Shown here in pieces: positions 27,887-35,407 of a stretch of DNA of 64,000 nucleotides. The notes below the pieces were generated by a model. That model saw nothing but the letters and a program-made list of their open reading frames with translations. It was not told the origin of the DNA and ran no database searches. The DNA is from Aquirufa rosea (GTDB lineage: Bacteria; Bacteroidota; Bacteroidia; Cytophagales; Spirosomataceae): the NCBI RefSeq assembly GCF_004118285.1, contig NZ_SDHY01000001.1, forward strand, positions 434,001-498,000. The letters are read 5' to 3'. Within the stretch, counting starts at the first letter, position 1, and every line of letters begins with the position of its first letter. A program made the position numbers and the translations under genes.

Positions 27887-28300
27887 TCTTACCAAAATTT
27901 CTTATTAAAAATTATTAGGTTGGATCAACACGGAGTCTCGTAAAATTATCAATTTATCCTTAAAAATGAACATCTAAGGACATGTATGTATGAGATATTT
28001 ATTTAACGTACCAAATGACCTCTAAATAATGAATGGAAAGGGGCAAAAAAAGCTTTTAAAAAATCTTGATTTGAGGATTGAGGCTCATCCATTTTAGAAA
28101 TTAAGCTAGGAATTATATATTCAATAAGATTATAAACAAATTGTATACATAAGTTATTAGCAAGCATTTTATTTAAACAAACTTTGAAAATGTATCTAAT
28201 CAAACAAAACACTTCTCTGTGTACTTAAATTCAACAAATCCTTTAAATTTCCCCTTAAAAACTTTCAACTTGAGTAATTTATTTTAACGCCTAAAAACAA
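27887..28300. other. AT-rich intergenic region with no convincing gene
   Basis: This region lies between the second AraC-type gene and the tRNA terminator. A 69-codon frame on the minus strand (28003-28212) has low-complexity composition and no recognisable motif, and I do not accept it as a gene. The promoter of the AraC-type pair should be here, but no exact TAnnTTTG is apparent. Confidence 0.45.
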
Positions 28301-28326
28301 AAAAACCACTCAATTGAGTGGTTTTT
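28301..28326 (-). terminator. Perfectly palindromic terminator of the tRNA gene
   Basis: AAAAACCACTCAA is followed directly by its own complement, giving a 26-base perfect palindrome. Read on the minus strand it lies 12 bases beyond the 3' end of tRNA-Glu and ends in five T residues, a classical terminator. Confidence 0.88.
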
Positions 28327-28337
28327 GTCTACCGAAG

Positions 28338-28409
28338 TAGTCCGTACGGGAATCGAACCCGTGTTTCATCCGTGAAAGGGACGTGTCCTAACCCCTAGAC
28401 GAACGGACC
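28338..28409 (-). tRNA. tRNA-Glu (anticodon UUC)
   Basis: Read on the minus strand the 72-base sequence folds into a full cloverleaf: acceptor GGTCCGT/ACGGACT, D arm GTCT..AGGAC, anticodon stem CGTCC/GGATG with loop CTTTCAC (anticodon TTC), a four-base variable region, T stem ACGGG/CCCGT with loop TTCGATT, and discriminator A. The D-arm and anticodon arm are those of glutamate tRNA. CCA is not encoded. The first acceptor pair is G-U instead of G-C. A palindromic terminator follows at 28301-28326. Confidence 0.95.
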
Positions 28410-28536
28410 AATTGTTATTTTGGTGGCACAAAGGTACGCGTTTCCTCGAAAAATTCAAATACTGCATGAAAAAAAAAGCGGGTTTTAATCAATTTAATTT
28501 TATTATTTTAGCTTTTGCATTGAAACCCATCGAATT

Positions 28537-30435
28537 ATGGCTATCGTTAAACCTCATTCTCTACTCTCTGATTTTGATATTGCACTATTTTTAAATGGTA
28601 AACATACCCGTCTATATGAAAAACTGGGCGCCTTTGAGATAGAACTCGATGGGGAAATTGGTACCTTCTTTTCCGTTTGGGCCCCCAATGCCGAATCCGT
28701 ATTTGTAGTAGGAAATTTCAATTATTGGGATTCTAACGCCCATGGCCTATATCCCCGTTGGGATTCCTCAGGCATTTGGGAAGGATTTATACCGCAGGTA
28801 AAAACAGGTGAAACCTATAAATATTGGATCAAAAGTAAAACGGGTGAAATCTTAGAGAAATTAGACCCCATGGGACTTTTCTGTGAAACCCCTCCCAAAA
28901 CAGCTAGCATTGTTTGGAACACCTACAAAGAATGGAAGGATCAAAGTTGGATGCATGAGAGAAAACAAAAGAATTCCCTTCAAGCACCTATTTCCATATA
29001 TGAGGTACATCTGGGTTCATGGCAAAAAACTTTAGAAAATGATTACCTAAGCTACCAAGACTTAAGTGAAAAACTTGTGAAGTATGTCCAAGAAATGGGC
29101 TTCACCCACGTAGAATTCATGCCCGTGATGGAGCATCCCTATGCCCCATCTTGGGGATATCAAATCACTGGATACTTCGCTCCCTCTTCTCGTTTTGGAG
29201 ACCCACAAGGATTCATGACCCTTATTGAAAGTTTGCACCAAGCAGGCATTGGCGTCATTTTGGACTGGGTTCCCTCCCATTTTCCTGGTGATGAACATGG
29301 ATTAAGAAATTTCGATGGAGGCTGTTTATATGAGCATCCAGACCCTAAAAGAGGCTTTCATCCTGATTGGCAATCTTACATTTTCGATTACGGCAAAAAC
29401 GAAGTTAGAAGTTTTCTTTTATCGAACGCTGCCTTCTGGCTGGATCGTTACCACATTGATGGCTTGCGCGTAGATGCCGTAGCTTCCATGTTGTATTTAG
29501 ACTATTCCAGAAATGATGGAGAATGGGAACCCAATATTTATGGCGGAAACCATAACTTGGAGGCCATTTCCTTCTTACAGGATCTCAACGTACATATGTA
29601 TGGAGAATTCCCTGATATTCAAATGATTGCCGAGGAGTCCACCTCTTTTCCAGGAGTAACCAAGCCTGTTTTTCAAGGGGGATTAGGCTTTGGACAAAAA
29701 TGGATGATGGGCTGGATGAATGATACCCTCAATTTCTTCCACAAAGATCCCATTCATAGAAAATACCATTTAAATGATTTAACCTTCTCGCTGATTTACG
29801 CATTCTCCGAGAATTTCTGCCTACCTCTTTCTCACGACGAGGTAGTGTATGGAAAAAATTCCCTTTGGAATAAAATGCCTGGAGACGAATGGCAGAAATT
29901 TGCCAATCTCCGCGTCTTACTATCCGAGCAATTCACCCACCCAGGTACCAAACTCTTATTCATGGGTGGTGAATTTGGCCAAAAAGAAGAATGGAACCAT
30001 AATCAATCCCTCGATTGGCATGAATTAGAAAATCATTACCATAAAGGCATTCAGTCGACCGTCAAGGCCCTCAATCAATTATACCGAGATGAACCTGCTC
30101 TTCATAGCAAGCAGTTCTCACACGAAGGTTTTGAATGGATTGAATCCAATGACCAAGGTAATTCAGTCATCACCTTTTTACGAAAAGGGGAAGTAGCAAA
30201 GCAACAAGTCATAGTCGTTTTGAACTTAACTCCTGCTCCTCGTGAAAACTATCGAATCGGAGTTCCTCTACCTGGCATTTGGAAAGTAATTTTCAACTCA
30301 GATAAGTCTGAATTTGGAGGAAGTAATTATCCAATTTCAGGAGCTGTGATGACAGAAGAAATCAATTGGCAAGGCAAGGCATTTTCTATTTCTCTGAACC
30401 TGCCTCCTATGGCAGCAATAATACTAAAAGCCTAA
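28537..30435 (+). CDS. glgB: 1,4-alpha-glucan branching enzyme
   Basis: GlgB (GH13) cuts alpha-1,4 chains and re-attaches them by alpha-1,6 bonds to branch glycogen. The N-terminal CBM48 domain (IGTFFSVWAPNAESVFVVGN) is followed by the GH13 barrel. DWVPSHF is the first conserved region, DGLRVDAVASML holds the nucleophile Asp313, IAEEST the acid/base Glu366, and LPLSHDEV the third acid Asp434. The 632-residue length fits. No other glycogen gene (glgA, glgC, glgP) adjoins it. A near -7 match (TAGCTTTTG) lies about 20 bases before the ATG at 28537. Confidence 0.96.
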   Translation: MAIVKPHSLLSDFDIALFLNGKHTRLYEKLGAFEIELDGEIGTFFSVWAPNAESVFVVGNFNYWDSNAHGLYPRWDSSGIWEGFIPQVKTGETYKYWIKSKTGEILEKLDPMGLFCETPPKTASIVWNTYKEWKDQSWMHERKQKNSLQAPISIYEVHLGSWQKTLENDYLSYQDLSEKLVKYVQEMGFTHVEFMPVMEHPYAPSWGYQITGYFAPSSRFGDPQGFMTLIESLHQAGIGVILDWVPSHFPGDEHGLRNFDGGCLYEHPDPKRGFHPDWQSYIFDYGKNEVRSFLLSNAAFWLDRYHIDGLRVDAVASMLYLDYSRNDGEWEPNIYGGNHNLEAISFLQDLNVHMYGEFPDIQMIAEESTSFPGVTKPVFQGGLGFGQKWMMGWMNDTLNFFHKDPIHRKYHLNDLTFSLIYAFSENFCLPLSHDEVVYGKNSLWNKMPGDEWQKFANLRVLLSEQFTHPGTKLLFMGGEFGQKEEWNHNQSLDWHELENHYHKGIQSTVKALNQLYRDEPALHSKQFSHEGFEWIESNDQGNSVITFLRKGEVAKQQVIVVLNLTPAPRENYRIGVPLPGIWKVIFNSDKSEFGGSNYPISGAVMTEEINWQGKAFSISLNLPPMAAIILKA

Positions 30436-30439
30436 AAAC

Positions 30440-30472
30440 AATAAAGACTCAGAAAAATTCCGAGCCTTTATT
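30440..30472 (+). terminator. Probable terminator of glgB
   Basis: AATAAAGACTC pairs with GAGCCTTTATT with one A-C mismatch around an 11-base loop. The T tail is short, so termination may be incomplete. The 163 bases up to the stop of the DUF2721 gene hold nothing else that I recognise. Confidence 0.5.
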
Positions 30473-30635
30473 CAATCCGCCTAAGTAGTATTTTTAATGG
30501 TTGATTCTATTTAAATACAATTTCGTCTTATTTTTCATTGAAATTGTACACAAAAATAACACTAATATTCAATAATTAAATAGCAACAAAAAATATTTTT
30601 CACTATTCGAATAATTAATTAAAATAAACTTGGAT

Positions 30636-31043
30636 TTACTTTCGTTTGGCAATGATATCCTCCATATCAGAGAGCTCAACTTCCAAGGCTTTGGTAGAAA
30701 TGGTAATCTCCCAAGCACTTAAACTCAAAGCCAAACTCATCCCTATTAAGCCAATCCCAAAAAACCACCTGGCTATCATTTCTTCCTTCATAAAAAGTAG
30801 GAACATGCAAATAACGCTCAACAATAAGCTAATGATGGCGATGATCTGCATGGACTGAATCAGTTTCATGCGCAGTCGAAGATTCTCAATTTGCTTAAAA
30901 ATGGCGTCTTCCGGGTTCTTCTGAAACTTCACGTGTAAATCCCTGATCAAAGAGGCCATCGACATGAATCGATTGGTGAAGGCAATCATTAACAGAGAAA
31001 CTGTAGAAAATAATAAGGCAGGTGTGGAGATGGAGAGTTCCAT
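30636..31043 (-). CDS. DUF2721-family membrane protein
   Basis: This small inner-membrane protein of 135 residues has three hydrophobic helices: residues 5-28 (TPALLFSTVSLLMIAFTNRF), 67-88 (IIAIISLLLSVICMFLLFM) and 92-113 (IARWFFGIGLIGMSLALSLS). A basic amphipathic stretch lies between the first two and an acidic C-terminus follows (VELSDMEDI). Pattern and length match DUF2721, a widespread family without known function. The ATG at 31043 is immediately preceded on the minus strand by a short-unit tandem repeat that occupies its whole 5' leader and probably its promoter. Confidence 0.75.
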   Translation of the reverse strand: MELSISTPALLFSTVSLLMIAFTNRFMSMASLIRDLHVKFQKNPEDAIFKQIENLRLRMKLIQSMQIIAIISLLLSVICMFLLFMKEEMIARWFFGIGLIGMSLALSLSAWEITISTKALEVELSDMEDIIAKRK

Positions 31044-31147
31044 AAATAAATGGTAAATGGTGAATGGTAAATGGTTAATGGTAAATGATAAATGGTGAAT
31101 GATAAATGGTGAATGATAAATGGTGAATGATAAATGGTAAGTGATGA
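31044..31147. repeat. Short-unit tandem repeat (7- and 14-base units)
   Basis: About 100 bases are made of variants of the heptamers AAATGGT, GAATGGT and AAATGAT. In the middle they settle into a regular 14-base unit GATAAATGGTGAAT repeated about four times (31087-31137). The array starts at the first base upstream of the DUF2721 start codon, so it forms that gene's leader. Copy-number change by slipped-strand replication is plausible. Confidence 0.85.
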
Positions 31148-31330
31148 AATATTGAATATAGATTTTTAATTAAATTTTGTATAAGTAAGCTAAACGATTA
31201 TATAAGTAATTTTTTACCAATAAATCTGAAATAATGAATTACACACATACTTTAAACAGAAAGTCAAATTTTCAAAACAAACTCACCCATAAAAGTTAAA
31301 CAAATGATAATCAATTACTTATAAACCAAA
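31148..31330. other. AT-rich spacer between inverted repeat arrays
   Basis: This non-coding stretch of 183 bases is flanked by heptamer repeats in opposite orientation (31044-31147 and 31331-31362). No ORF or clear promoter element is visible in it. Confidence 0.5.
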
Positions 31331-31362
31331 CACCATTTACCATTCACCATTCAACATTTACC
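31331..31362. repeat. Inverted copy of the heptamer repeat
   Basis: The sequence CACCATTTACCATTCACCAT and the following bases are the reverse complement of the repeat at 31044-31147. The array overlaps the pyrF stop codon (TAA at 31360-31358 on the minus strand), so it has grown up to or into the gene end. Confidence 0.8.
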
Positions 31363-32182
31363 TCCTATATTCATCCAAATACCTATCCATTTCTTCCTGA
31401 ATCTTTTTGGCCTCACGAGCAGCAGAAACACTCGTATCATCTCCGGCATAAAGGATTCCACGGGAGGAATTTACCAATAAACCCACGCGTGAATTCATAG
31501 CATATTTTGCCACATCTTCTAAACTTCCACCTTGAGCCCCCACTCCAGGAACTAAAAAGAAATGATCGGGTGCTATTTCACGTACTTTCTGCAAAAAATC
31601 CGAGCGCGTCGCCCCAACTACGAACATCAAGTGCTCAGGAGAACTCCAGCTCATGGCGGTACGCATCACACGCTCATATAAAGGCATATAATCCTCTGAC
31701 TTGGTCATCTGAAAATCATGACTACCCACATTGGAAGTCAGGGCTAATAATATAACCCATTTATCAGGGTAAGTTAAAAAAGGCTCTACCGAATCTCTTC
31801 CCATATAGGGTGCCACTGTCAGTGAATCGAAATTTAATCCACTCGATTGAGGATCAAAAAATGTTTGAGCATATTTAAGCGCAGTATTTCCTATATCACC
31901 TCGCTTGGCATCAGCAATAGTAAAAACATCTTTAGGAACATACTCCATGGTCTTTTGTAAACTTTCCCAACCCTGAGGTCCCATAGCTTCATAGAAAGCG
32001 ATATTAGGTTTATAAGCCACTGCATAGGCATGCGTGGCATCAATTACAGCTTTATTGAATGTGAAAATAGGATCTTTTTCCAATCGAAATTTGCTGGGAA
32101 TCAAATCGATGTCAGTATCTAAACCTACACATAAAAATGAGCGCTTATTTTCTATTTGCTTAACTAATTCAATTGAATTCAT
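31358..32182 (-). CDS. pyrF: Orotidine 5'-phosphate decarboxylase
   Basis: PyrF makes UMP from OMP in the last step of de novo pyrimidine synthesis. The protein is of the longer group-2 type: LCVGLDTDIDLIPS near residue 17, AYKPNIAFYEAMGPQG near 57, and the catalytic DAKRGDIGNTA with Lys93 and Asp91/Asp96. The phosphate-binding end GVGAQGGSLEDV is also present. I use the ATG at 32182 (274 residues). The frame continues upstream to 32263, but MNSIELVKQI is the natural start for this family. It is divergent from rfbC and close to pyrR-pyrB. Its stop codon lies inside a heptamer repeat. Confidence 0.94.
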   Translation of the reverse strand: MNSIELVKQIENKRSFLCVGLDTDIDLIPSKFRLEKDPIFTFNKAVIDATHAYAVAYKPNIAFYEAMGPQGWESLQKTMEYVPKDVFTIADAKRGDIGNTALKYAQTFFDPQSSGLNFDSLTVAPYMGRDSVEPFLTYPDKWVILLALTSNVGSHDFQMTKSEDYMPLYERVMRTAMSWSSPEHLMFVVGATRSDFLQKVREIAPDHFFLVPGVGAQGGSLEDVAKYAMNSRVGLLVNSSRGILYAGDDTSVSAAREAKKIQEEMDRYLDEYRR

Positions 32183-32295
32183 GGAGTTTAAAATTGGACA
32201 TTGTTTAAATGCCGAAATATGAATAATTTTGGCGCAAATTAAGTTCTTTCCATACAATATCAAAAAAAGAGGAAAGCAATCACGATCTCCATTTT

Positions 32296-32835
32296 ATGCA
32301 ATTTTTAAAACACCAACTCCCAGGAGTTATTGAATGTATTCCAACTAAATTTTTTGATGACAGAGGACATTTTTATGAGTCCTATAATCAAAAATTATTT
32401 TCTGCCAATGGTATCTCAGAAGATTTTGTTCAAGACAATTATTCTTTCTCTATTCCAGGGGTACTTCGAGGTTTACATTTTCAAAAAAATCCACACGGAC
32501 AAGGTAAATTAGTTCGTTGCATGACTGGAAAGGTCATGGATGTCATTGTAGATCTACGACATGATTCTCCAACCTATGGTCAGCATGAAAAATTTTTGCT
32601 GGAAGCAGATAAAGGCAATATGCTGTATGTTCCCGTTGGGTTTGCCCACGGATTCATTGCCTTGGAAGAAACCATATTTGTATATAAATGCACCGACTTC
32701 TGGAATAAAGAAGCTGAATCAGGAATACGTTGGAATGACCCTAGCTTAGCCATCGATTGGGGAGTTGAAAATCCCATCGTATCGGAAAAAGACCAAATAT
32801 TACCGTTTTTTAAAGTATCTGAAGTAATCTTCTAA
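32296..32835 (+). CDS. rfbC: dTDP-4-dehydrorhamnose 3,5-epimerase
   Basis: RmlC epimerises carbons 3 and 5 of dTDP-4-keto-6-deoxyglucose, the third step to dTDP-L-rhamnose. The cupin protein has 179 residues with the typical FFDDRGHFYESYNQ and DNYSFSIPGVLRGLHFQ (catalytic His in LRGLHFQ). It continues with KLVRCMTGKVMDVIVDLR, with Asp/Tyr partners further on (PVGFAHGFIALEE, YKCTDFWNKEAESGIRWNDP). Its pathway partners rfbB and rfbA lie about 19 kb upstream. Here it is followed by pyrR after 33 bases, a gap that holds a separate -7 element, so co-regulation with pyrimidine genes is doubtful. Confidence 0.95.
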   Translation: MQFLKHQLPGVIECIPTKFFDDRGHFYESYNQKLFSANGISEDFVQDNYSFSIPGVLRGLHFQKNPHGQGKLVRCMTGKVMDVIVDLRHDSPTYGQHEKFLLEADKGNMLYVPVGFAHGFIALEETIFVYKCTDFWNKEAESGIRWNDPSLAIDWGVENPIVSEKDQILPFFKVSEVIF

Positions 32836-32855
32836 AATAGATTTGTCAAAAATGC

Positions 32856-32863
32856 TACCTTTG
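32856..32863 (+). promoter_or_regulatory. -7 promoter element of pyrR-pyrB
   Basis: TACCTTTG is an exact TAnnTTTG match and ends only five bases before the pyrR ATG, so the transcript would be almost leaderless. The nearest TTTG (32842-32845) is only ten bases upstream, too close for a standard -33. Confidence 0.5.
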
Positions 32864-32868
32864 TAAAA

Positions 32869-33408
32869 ATGACTCGCAAGCTGATTTTATCCAGTCCTCT
32901 GTTGGAAATAACCATCTCCAGGTTATGCCAAGAGCTCATTGAAAATCAAATTCAAGGGATTGAAACTGTCATTTTAGGTTTACAGCCAAGAGGTATATTT
33001 TTAGCCGAAAGAATCGCCAAGGAATTAAGCAAACATCTTCCAGAAACGCCCCCAATTGGCCAATTAGATGCCACGTTTTATCGAGATGATTTCAGAAGAA
33101 GAGATCCTGTTTCTCCAAACAGCACTCACATTCCCTTTATCATTGAAAATAAGCGGGTCATTTTAGTAGATGATGTGCTGGCTACTGGACGTATGGTTCG
33201 CGCAGCTCTAGATGCCATGACGGCATTTGGCAGACCCGCTAAAGTTGAATTGTGTGTACTCATTGACCGAATATATAACCGAGATTTACCCATAAATGCC
33301 GATTACGTGGGCAAGAGTGTCAATACGCTTTCCACAGAAAAAGTGCTTGTAGAATGGACTGAACAAGGCCATGATGCAGATAAAATTTGGCTAATCACTC
33401 ATCCATGA
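32869..33408 (+). CDS. pyrR: PyrR-type uracil phosphoribosyltransferase / regulator
   Basis: The 179-residue protein is a type I phosphoribosyltransferase with the PRPP loop RVILVDDVLATGRMVRAAL (residues 96-114) and the PyrR signature DATFYRDDFRRRDP (68-80). In Bacillus, PyrR binds UMP and pyr mRNA to cause attenuation and also has uracil phosphoribosyltransferase activity. Here the upstream -7 element leaves almost no leader and pyrB follows after only 10 bases. There is thus no room for a pyr attenuator in either place, and salvage activity or control elsewhere is more likely. Start: ATG at 32869. Confidence 0.92.
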   Translation: MTRKLILSSPLLEITISRLCQELIENQIQGIETVILGLQPRGIFLAERIAKELSKHLPETPPIGQLDATFYRDDFRRRDPVSPNSTHIPFIIENKRVILVDDVLATGRMVRAALDAMTAFGRPAKVELCVLIDRIYNRDLPINADYVGKSVNTLSTEKVLVEWTEQGHDADKIWLITHP

Positions 33409-33418
33409 TGAAATAACT

Positions 33419-34336
33419 ATGTTAAAATCGCCACATTTATTAGGAATTAAAGACCTGGATGCTGAATCCATTGACCTGATAGTAAAAACGGCCAAAGAAT
33501 TTAAGGAGGTTCTTAACAGACCCATTAAGAAAGTTCCCTCTTTGCGCGATGTAACCATAGCCAACGTATTTTTCGAAAACTCTACTCGTACCAGACTATC
33601 TTTTGAACTAGCGGAAAAAAGACTTTCAGCAGATACCATCAATTTCTCGGCTTCCGGAAGTTCTGTCAAAAAAGGAGAAACATTACTCGATACCGTCAAT
33701 AACATTTTAGCCATGAAGGTGGATATGATTGTGATGCGCCACGCTAGTCCGGGTGCTCCACATTATTTATCCAAACACATCAAGGCCAATATCATCAATG
33801 CCGGAGATGGCACTCATGAACACCCTACCCAAGCTTTATTAGACACCTTTTCTTTGCGTGAAAAATTAGGAGATTTGGCAGGCAAAAAAATAGCCATCAT
33901 TGGAGATATACTTCATTCCCGAGTGGCCCTTTCCAATATTTATGCCTTGAAAAAACAAGGAGCAGAAGTTCGACTTTGTGGCCCTAGCACCTTGATTCCT
34001 AAGTACATACAAAGCCTAGGTGTGCAAGTTTCACACGATGTCAAAGATACGTTGGCCTGGTGTGATGCCGCCAATGTACTGCGTATTCAATTGGAACGCC
34101 AACAAATCAAATATTTCCCTTCGTTAAGAGAATATGCACAGTTCTTTGGCATTACCAGAAAAATGTTGGATGAATTACCCAAAGAGATCGTCTTGATGCA
34201 CCCAGGACCAATCAACCGCGGAGTGGAATTAAGTTCTGATGCTGCAGATTCTCCGCATTCCATCATTTTGGATCAGGTAGAAAATGGAGTAGCAGTGAGA
34301 ATGGCCGTTTTATACCTTTTGGCCTCCAAAGCTTAA
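33419..34336 (+). CDS. pyrB: Aspartate carbamoyltransferase catalytic subunit
   Basis: PyrB joins carbamoyl phosphate and aspartate to N-carbamoyl-aspartate, the committed step of pyrimidine synthesis. The carbamoyl-phosphate loop FFENSTRTRLSFELAEKRL (51-69, STRTR at 55-59), the SVKKGET loop, MRHASPGAPHYL, the GDGTHEHPTQALLDTF block and LMHPGPINRGVE near the end are all present. The 305-residue length is typical. No regulatory subunit pyrI follows, as expected for the PyrR-linked class. The last 27 bases overlap the 3' end of the convergent glycosyltransferase gene. Confidence 0.96.
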   Translation: MLKSPHLLGIKDLDAESIDLIVKTAKEFKEVLNRPIKKVPSLRDVTIANVFFENSTRTRLSFELAEKRLSADTINFSASGSSVKKGETLLDTVNNILAMKVDMIVMRHASPGAPHYLSKHIKANIINAGDGTHEHPTQALLDTFSLREKLGDLAGKKIAIIGDILHSRVALSNIYALKKQGAEVRLCGPSTLIPKYIQSLGVQVSHDVKDTLAWCDAANVLRIQLERQQIKYFPSLREYAQFFGITRKMLDELPKEIVLMHPGPINRGVELSSDAADSPHSIILDQVENGVAVRMAVLYLLASKA

Positions 34337-35338
34337 ATATTCTTCGTAAGCGCCCAATAAAGCCTGCGCTTCAATACTTTCACCACAAGCATAATGCTGT
34401 AGAGGACAATGTTTTTTCCCATGGTCTCCACATGGCCTACAGGTTAAGCTTTGCTTGGTTTCTATCACTCGATTCCAATCGGCTAATGGACCAAATCCAA
34501 AATCAGGAATAGTGGAGCAAAAAACCGCCACTGTAGGTACATTTTCAGCCGAACAAAGATGCATAGGACCTGAGTCATTGACAAAACTCATCCTACTTTC
34601 TTGAAAAATATAAGCTGATGCTAAAAGGGCATGTTTGCCCGTTTCATTCAAAACTATGCGTTTCATTCCTTCAAAAGCCGAAGCTATTTGATTAGATAAA
34701 TCAACTTCACCCGGCGAACCCATCAAGACCACCACTTGATCCTCAGGCAACATTCGAATGAATTCAATCCATTTTCGAATGGGTAAACGCTTCGTCTCCC
34801 ATACAGAACCCGGGGAAATGCAGATATATTCCTTCTTTTTTAAAACAGGGTCCAGCATGATAGGTTGAGCCATTAAATAAGGTTTATAGATTTTATCCCC
34901 AAGCCAAGAACTCACCAATGCAATATTTCTAACAACCTCATGCTTTCCTTTACCCCACTCATGTTTGATTCTTTCCGTAAAAAATAAGGATAGTGGATTT
35001 TTATCAAAACCAATCACCCGTTTGGCACCAATGGATAAACTCAAAAGACCCATTCCGAAAAAACGCTGAATGACGTACACGGCATCAAAGCGTTCTTGGG
35101 AAAGATCGCGGCGTAATTCCAACCAAGAAGCCCATTTCTTGGACTTATCATGGGTCCAAACTCGACTCAAATTGGGATAGGGGTATGCCTTGAATAAAGA
35201 TTCATTTCCTTTTCTAACTAATAAGTGAATTTCTGTTTCAGGAGATTGCATTCTAATCTTCTCCAACAAGGCAGTTGATAAAATGGCATCACCTAAAAAA
35301 GCTGTTTGAATTAAAAGAACCTTAGAATGCGTGGGCAT
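34310..35338 (-). CDS. Glycosyltransferase family 9 protein (heptosyltransferase-like)
   Basis: The 342-residue protein has the GT9 layout: an N-terminal Rossmann domain (VLLIQTAFLGDAILSTALLE with the expected G-D) and a C-terminal nucleotide-sugar-binding domain. The latter shows ISPGSVWETKRLPIRKWIEF, then SFVNDSGPMHLCSAENVPTVAVF, typical of ADP-heptose:LPS heptosyltransferases (WaaF/RfaF). No other LPS-core gene adjoins it. Heptose transfer is probable by family but the sugar is not certain. It converges on pyrB with an unusual 27-base overlap, so the last nine codons of both genes are constrained by each other. Confidence 0.88.
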   Translation of the reverse strand: MPTHSKVLLIQTAFLGDAILSTALLEKIRMQSPETEIHLLVRKGNESLFKAYPYPNLSRVWTHDKSKKWASWLELRRDLSQERFDAVYVIQRFFGMGLLSLSIGAKRVIGFDKNPLSLFFTERIKHEWGKGKHEVVRNIALVSSWLGDKIYKPYLMAQPIMLDPVLKKKEYICISPGSVWETKRLPIRKWIEFIRMLPEDQVVVLMGSPGEVDLSNQIASAFEGMKRIVLNETGKHALLASAYIFQESRMSFVNDSGPMHLCSAENVPTVAVFCSTIPDFGFGPLADWNRVIETKQSLTCRPCGDHGKKHCPLQHYACGESIEAQALLGAYEEYLSFGGQKV

Positions 35339-35376
35339 ATCAAAAAAATATGGATGAAATGGCCATAAAATTAGTT

Positions 35377-35384
35377 AAATTTGG
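35377..35384 (+). promoter_or_regulatory. -7 promoter element of the M16 peptidase-hemW operon
   Basis: TAAATTTG matches TAnnTTTG and ends 23 bases before the ATG at 35408. It overlaps a TTG at 35381 that could otherwise be taken as the start of the frame. Confidence 0.6.
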
Positions 35385-35407
35385 GACATTTTTATCGAAG
35401 AAAATAC

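Noticed and set aside
28003-28212. 69-codon frame on the minus strand between the AraC-type gene and tRNA-Glu
   Set aside because: The composition is low-complexity and AT-driven (many Asn, Ile, Leu, Lys), there is no promoter element or recognisable motif, and it lies in an otherwise non-coding region.
31044-31147. CRISPR-like array
   Set aside because: The units are 7 and 14 bases and contiguous, without unique spacers, and no cas gene is near. It is a simple tandem repeat.
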